From Actinomycetes bacterium (GTDB taxonomy: Bacteria; Actinomycetota; Acidimicrobiia; Acidimicrobiales; Palsa-688): a DNA stretch of 7,763 nt. Numbering within the stretch: position 1 is the stretch's first letter; each line of letters opens with the position of its first letter. Shown here piece by piece: positions 5,355 to 7,763 of the stretch. The translations under genes and the position numbers were made by a program. A model generated the notes under the pieces. That model saw nothing but the letters and a program-made list of their open reading frames with translations. It had not been told where the DNA came from and did not search any database. The stretch covers positions 1-7,763 of the forward strand of contig JAKAXN010000211.1 in the NCBI GenBank assembly GCA_021816565.1, in the 5' to 3' direction.

Positions 5355-5369
5355 TCCGGTTGGACCGGA
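5355..5369. terminator. Bidirectional terminator between convergent genes
   Basis: A perfect 6-bp stem (TCCGGT/ACCGGA) with a 3-nt loop lies in the 48-bp gap between the Ddn-like gene and the PE-POL gene. On the minus strand it is followed within 2 nt by ATTTT, a short T-tract rare in this DNA, so it best fits a terminator for the PE-POL transcript. It may also serve the Ddn-like gene. Confidence 0.5.
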
Positions 5370-5396
5370 AGGTGTGCCGGGGGGCCGGCGAGCGGG

Positions 5397-7025
5397 TCAG
5401 AGCGGGGGGAGGCGCTGGGGCGCTCCGACCAGCCGGGCGAACAGCTCGCCCTCCGACGCCAGACGGTCCGGCAGGGTCCGGACCGTCCAGGCGTCGCTGC
5501 GCAGCTCCGGCGAGTCCAGCTCCTCCCAGCTGATCGGCGCCGACACCGGCGCCCCGGGGGCCGGCCGGACGCTGTAGGGGGCGACCAGGGTCTTGTTGAT
5601 GGCGTTCTGGGTGTAGTCCAGCCGGGCCAGGCCGCCCCGGGACTCCTTCTGCCAGGACCAGCTGACCAGATCGGGGACCGTGGCCCCCACGGCCCGCGAC
5701 AGCTTCTCCACCCAGGCGCTGGTCTCGGCGAAGGTGTAGCCGGCGGTCACCGGGATCCAGATGTGGACGCCCCGCTGCCCGGTCAGCTTGGGGGCTCCGT
5801 GGACGCCCAGGTGCTCGAGCCCGGCCCGGTACAGCCGGGCCAGGACCAGGACCTCCTCGGCGGTGGTGGAGGTCCCCGGGTCGATGTCGATGAGGGCCCA
5901 GGTCGGCTCGTGGACCGCCGGCACCCTCGAGGTCCAGGCGTGGAGCTCCACCGCCGCGTAGTTGGCCAGCCAGGCCAGCGCCGGGACGCTGTCGATGACG
6001 AAATAGTCCTCGCTGTCGCCGGGGGAGGCGTCGCGGTAGCGCCAACGGGTCATCCACTCCGGGGCGTACCCGGGCGCCTGCTTGTGCCAGAACCCGGGCC
6101 GGTCCACCCCGTTCGGGTAACGGTGCAGGTTGACCGGCCGGCCGGCCAGGTACGGGAGCATGGCCGGGCCCACGGAGGTGTAGTAGCGGATCAGCTCCCG
6201 CTTGGTGACCGGCTCCTCCCCCGGCCGGGACGGGAACAGCACCTTGTCCAGGTTGGTCAGCTTCAGCTCCCGGCCCTGCAGGACCCACCGCCCGGCGGCG
6301 CCCAGGCCCTCCAGCGCGGCGATCTCCTCCGCCGTCGGACCCTCCCACGGTCCGGCCGCCACCGCCGCGGGCACGGCCACCTCGGCCTCGGCCACCGGCC
6401 GGTCGCTGTGCCACACCGCACCCGGAGCGGCGGCCACCTCGTCGTTGGTGCGGCCGGTCCTGACCGACCGGGGGTGATCCCCCGGCTTCCATCCGTCCAC
6501 GGCGGCCTCGTCGTGCTTGTGGAGCATCAGCCACTGCTCCCGGCCCCGTTGGCCGCGGGTCCGGACCAGCACGAAGCGGCCGCTCAGCTTCTCCCCGAAC
6601 ACGTCGAAGTGCAGCTCGCCGGCGCGCACCGCGGCGGCCGGGTCGTCGGTGCCGTGCGGCCGCCAGGTGCCCCGGTCCCAGACGATCACGTCGCCGCCGC
6701 CGTACTCCCCGGCCGGGATGATCCCTTCGAAGTCCCGGTACTCCATGGGGTGGTCCTCCACGTGGACGGCCAGCGCCCGCACCGAGGGGTCCAGCGTCGG
6801 GCCCTTGGGCATGGCCCAGCTGGCCAGCACCCCGTCGATCTCCAGGCGGAAGTCGTAGTGGTCCCGGCGGGCCCGGTGGTGCTGGACCACGAAGACCCGG
6901 GCCGGCGGGCCGGCCGGGCCGGCCGGGTCGGCGTCGGGTGCGCCCTCCGGCTCGGGGGTCCGCCCGAAGTCGCGCTTGGCCCGGTACTCGTCGAGACCCC
7001 GCCGGCCGGGGGGCGCCTCGGTCAT
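5397..7025 (-). CDS. ligD: LigD-type phosphoesterase-polymerase fusion lacking the ligase domain
   Basis: This 542-aa protein is expected to process broken DNA ends for non-homologous end joining. The N-terminal LigD 3'-phosphoesterase domain (about 45-200) removes 3' ribonucleotides and phosphates; its active-site residues, aligned to the P. aeruginosa enzyme, are H50, H56, D58 and R60 in HHRARRDHYDFRLE, then H92 and Y96 in VEDHPMEYRDFEG. The C-terminal primase-type polymerase domain (about 250-540) has DIDPG (metal ligands D380, D382), TGQRGVH (415-421) and D470 in RLDYTQNAINKTLVAPYSVR, so all three metal ligands are present. The ATP-dependent ligase domain of full LigD is absent, with only a short linker (about 200-245) between the two. 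No Ku gene is in the window. ATG 7025 was chosen because a promoter lies just upstream and the 12 residues of the longer frame look non-coding. The symbol is given by homology only. Confidence 0.92.
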   Translation of the reverse strand: MTEAPPGRRGLDEYRAKRDFGRTPEPEGAPDADPAGPAGPPARVFVVQHHRARRDHYDFRLEIDGVLASWAMPKGPTLDPSVRALAVHVEDHPMEYRDFEGIIPAGEYGGGDVIVWDRGTWRPHGTDDPAAAVRAGELHFDVFGEKLSGRFVLVRTRGQRGREQWLMLHKHDEAAVDGWKPGDHPRSVRTGRTNDEVAAAPGAVWHSDRPVAEAEVAVPAAVAAGPWEGPTAEEIAALEGLGAAGRWVLQGRELKLTNLDKVLFPSRPGEEPVTKRELIRYYTSVGPAMLPYLAGRPVNLHRYPNGVDRPGFWHKQAPGYAPEWMTRWRYRDASPGDSEDYFVIDSVPALAWLANYAAVELHAWTSRVPAVHEPTWALIDIDPGTSTTAEEVLVLARLYRAGLEHLGVHGAPKLTGQRGVHIWIPVTAGYTFAETSAWVEKLSRAVGATVPDLVSWSWQKESRGGLARLDYTQNAINKTLVAPYSVRPAPGAPVSAPISWEELDSPELRSDAWTVRTLPDRLASEGELFARLVGAPQRLPPL

Positions 7026-7032
7026 AGGCGCG

Positions 7033-7061
7033 GTTCTACCCCCGTCTGGCAGGATGACCAA
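7033..7061 (-). promoter_or_regulatory. Promoter of the PE-POL gene, probably leaderless
   Basis: On the minus strand TTGGTC (7056-7061) and TAGAAC (7033-7038) are separated by exactly 17 bp, and the -10 ends 7 nt before ATG 7025. This is the best -35/-10 pair in the window. No Shine-Dalgarno sequence is present. The -35 overlaps the ribosome binding region of the divergent P450 gene, so the two genes may interfere with each other. Confidence 0.5.
7051..7054 (+). promoter_or_regulatory. Ribosome binding site supporting the P450 start
   Basis: AGGA (7051-7054) lies 9 nt before ATG 7064. An ATG at 7054 is out of frame with the P450. The site therefore supports 7064. Confidence 0.5.
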
Positions 7062-7063
7062 CG

Positions 7064-7763
7064 ATGCCCATCGATCCTCAAGTCATCGCCGAGCCGGAGT
7101 TCTGGCACCAGCCGCTCGCCGCCCGGATGCGGCAGTTCGCCGAGATCCGGGAGCTGGGTCCGTTCGTCCCGGTGACCACCCTGGACCCGCTCACCAACGA
7201 GGACATCACCTTCCGGGCGGTCACCCGCTACGCCGAGGTGACCGAGATCAGCCGGCGGCCGCAGGACTTCTGCTCGGGCCGGGGCTCCACCGCCATCGTG
7301 GACATCCCGACCGACGCAGCGGAGTTCTTCGGTTCGTTCATAGTCATGGACGACCCCCGCCACGCCCGCCAGCGCGGGATCGTGGCCCGGTCCTTCACCC
7401 CCCGGCAGCTCCAGAACGTCCTCGACTCGGTGGAGCGTATCTGCACCGAGGTGATCGACGGGTTCTGCGAGCAGGGCGAGGTCGACCTGGTCGAGGCCCT
7501 GTCCCAGCCGTTCCCGCTGCTGATCATCTGCGACATGATGGGCATTCCCCGCAGCGAGTTCGAGACGGTGCTGCGGGCCACCAACGTCATCCTGGGCGCC
7601 GGCGACCCCGACATGATCGGCGGCCAGGAGGATGTCATGGCCGCGCTGATCGGCGCCGGGATGGAGCTGGCCGGCCTCATGAACGAGCTGGCCGAGGACC
7701 GCCGGAAGAACCCCCGGGACGACCTGACCTCGGCCCTGGTGCACAACGACCTGGGGGAGGACA
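7064..7763 (+). CDS. Cytochrome P450, N-terminal part, cut by window edge
   Basis: The first 233 residues of a soluble bacterial cytochrome P450, a haem monooxygenase that inserts oxygen into an organic substrate with electrons from a ferredoxin partner. The C-helix signature VMDDPRHARQRGIVARSFTP (94-113) is clear; H100 and R104 are the HxxxR residues that contact the haem propionates. Earlier, REL...GPFVPVT (29-38) and RYAEVTEISRRPQDFCSGRG (55-74) match the usual beta-1 and B-helix region. Residues 136-164 (QGEVDLVEALSQPFPLLIIC and DMMGIP) match the D/E-helix region. There is no membrane anchor, as normal for actinobacteria. The I-helix AGxxT, ExxR and haem-cysteine motifs lie beyond the window, so activity and subfamily cannot be judged. 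It resembles sterol- or lipid-oxidising actinobacterial P450s in general style only. It starts 38 bp from the divergent PE-POL gene. Confidence 0.93.
   Translation, partial: MPIDPQVIAEPEFWHQPLAARMRQFAEIRELGPFVPVTTLDPLTNEDITFRAVTRYAEVTEISRRPQDFCSGRGSTAIVDIPTDAAEFFGSFIVMDDPRHARQRGIVARSFTPRQLQNVLDSVERICTEVIDGFCEQGEVDLVEALSQPFPLLIICDMMGIPRSEFETVLRATNVILGAGDPDMIGGQEDVMAALIGAGMELAGLMNELAEDRRKNPRDDLTSALVHNDLGED

Noticed and set aside
5317..6534. A second minus-strand frame (405 codons) inside the PE-POL gene
   Set aside because: It overlaps the same strand in a different frame and has only low-complexity Gly/Arg/Pro sequence. The frame with catalytic motifs is 5397-7025.
5763..7175. A 470-codon plus-strand frame opposite the PE-POL gene
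   Set aside because: It is antisense to intact LigD-type active-site motifs and runs out of frame into the P450 gene.
7022..7744. A 240-codon minus-strand frame opposite the P450
   Set aside because: The plus strand encodes a clear P450 C-helix. The antisense product has no family features.

Overview
The window looks like chromosomal DNA of a very GC-rich actinobacterium. The base composition and the G/C-ending codons point there. So do the families present: a membrane-anchored PknB-type kinase, a deazaflavin (F420)-dependent nitroreductase-like protein, a ChaB/Rho-N protein, LigD-type phosphoesterase and polymerase domains, and a soluble cytochrome P450. Several genes also begin a few bases after a -10-like hexamer, as expected for leaderless transcripts. 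The genus cannot be told from the sequence; Acidimicrobiia or a relative is a guess. No tRNA, rRNA, CRISPR array, insertion sequence or prophage gene is visible.

Layout. 1-1429 (-): 3' truncated serine/threonine kinase with kinase domain, Pro-rich repeats, one membrane segment and a cysteine-containing outer domain. 1503-1844 (+): DksA/TraR-like zinc-finger protein, divergent from the kinase. 1845-2075: intergenic, with a terminator-like hairpin and a possible promoter. 2076-2567 (+): conserved protein of unknown function. 2599-2979 (-): ChaB/Rho-N protein. 3100-4545 (+): beta-class DNA methyltransferase with a conserved-looking C-terminal extension. 4546-4689: a less GC-rich stretch leading to a 49-residue membrane protein (4690-4839). 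4865-4895: a strong hairpin. 4935-5348 (+): Ddn-like protein. 5397-7025 (-): LigD-type phosphoesterase-polymerase fusion without a ligase domain. 7064-7763 (+): 5' part of a cytochrome P450, cut by the window edge.

How the genes relate. Nearly every gene seems to have its own promoter and there is no clear operon. Three genes act on DNA or are expected to bind nucleic acid: the methyltransferase, the PE-POL repair protein and the Rho-N domain of the ChaB protein. A kinase, a DksA-like protein and a possible alternative-sigma promoter add a stress or signalling flavour. That theme is inference. I found no coherent undescribed multi-gene system. The points most worth following are the ligase-less LigD fusion, the C-terminal domain of the methyltransferase, the outer domain of the kinase and the recurring leaderless promoter layout.
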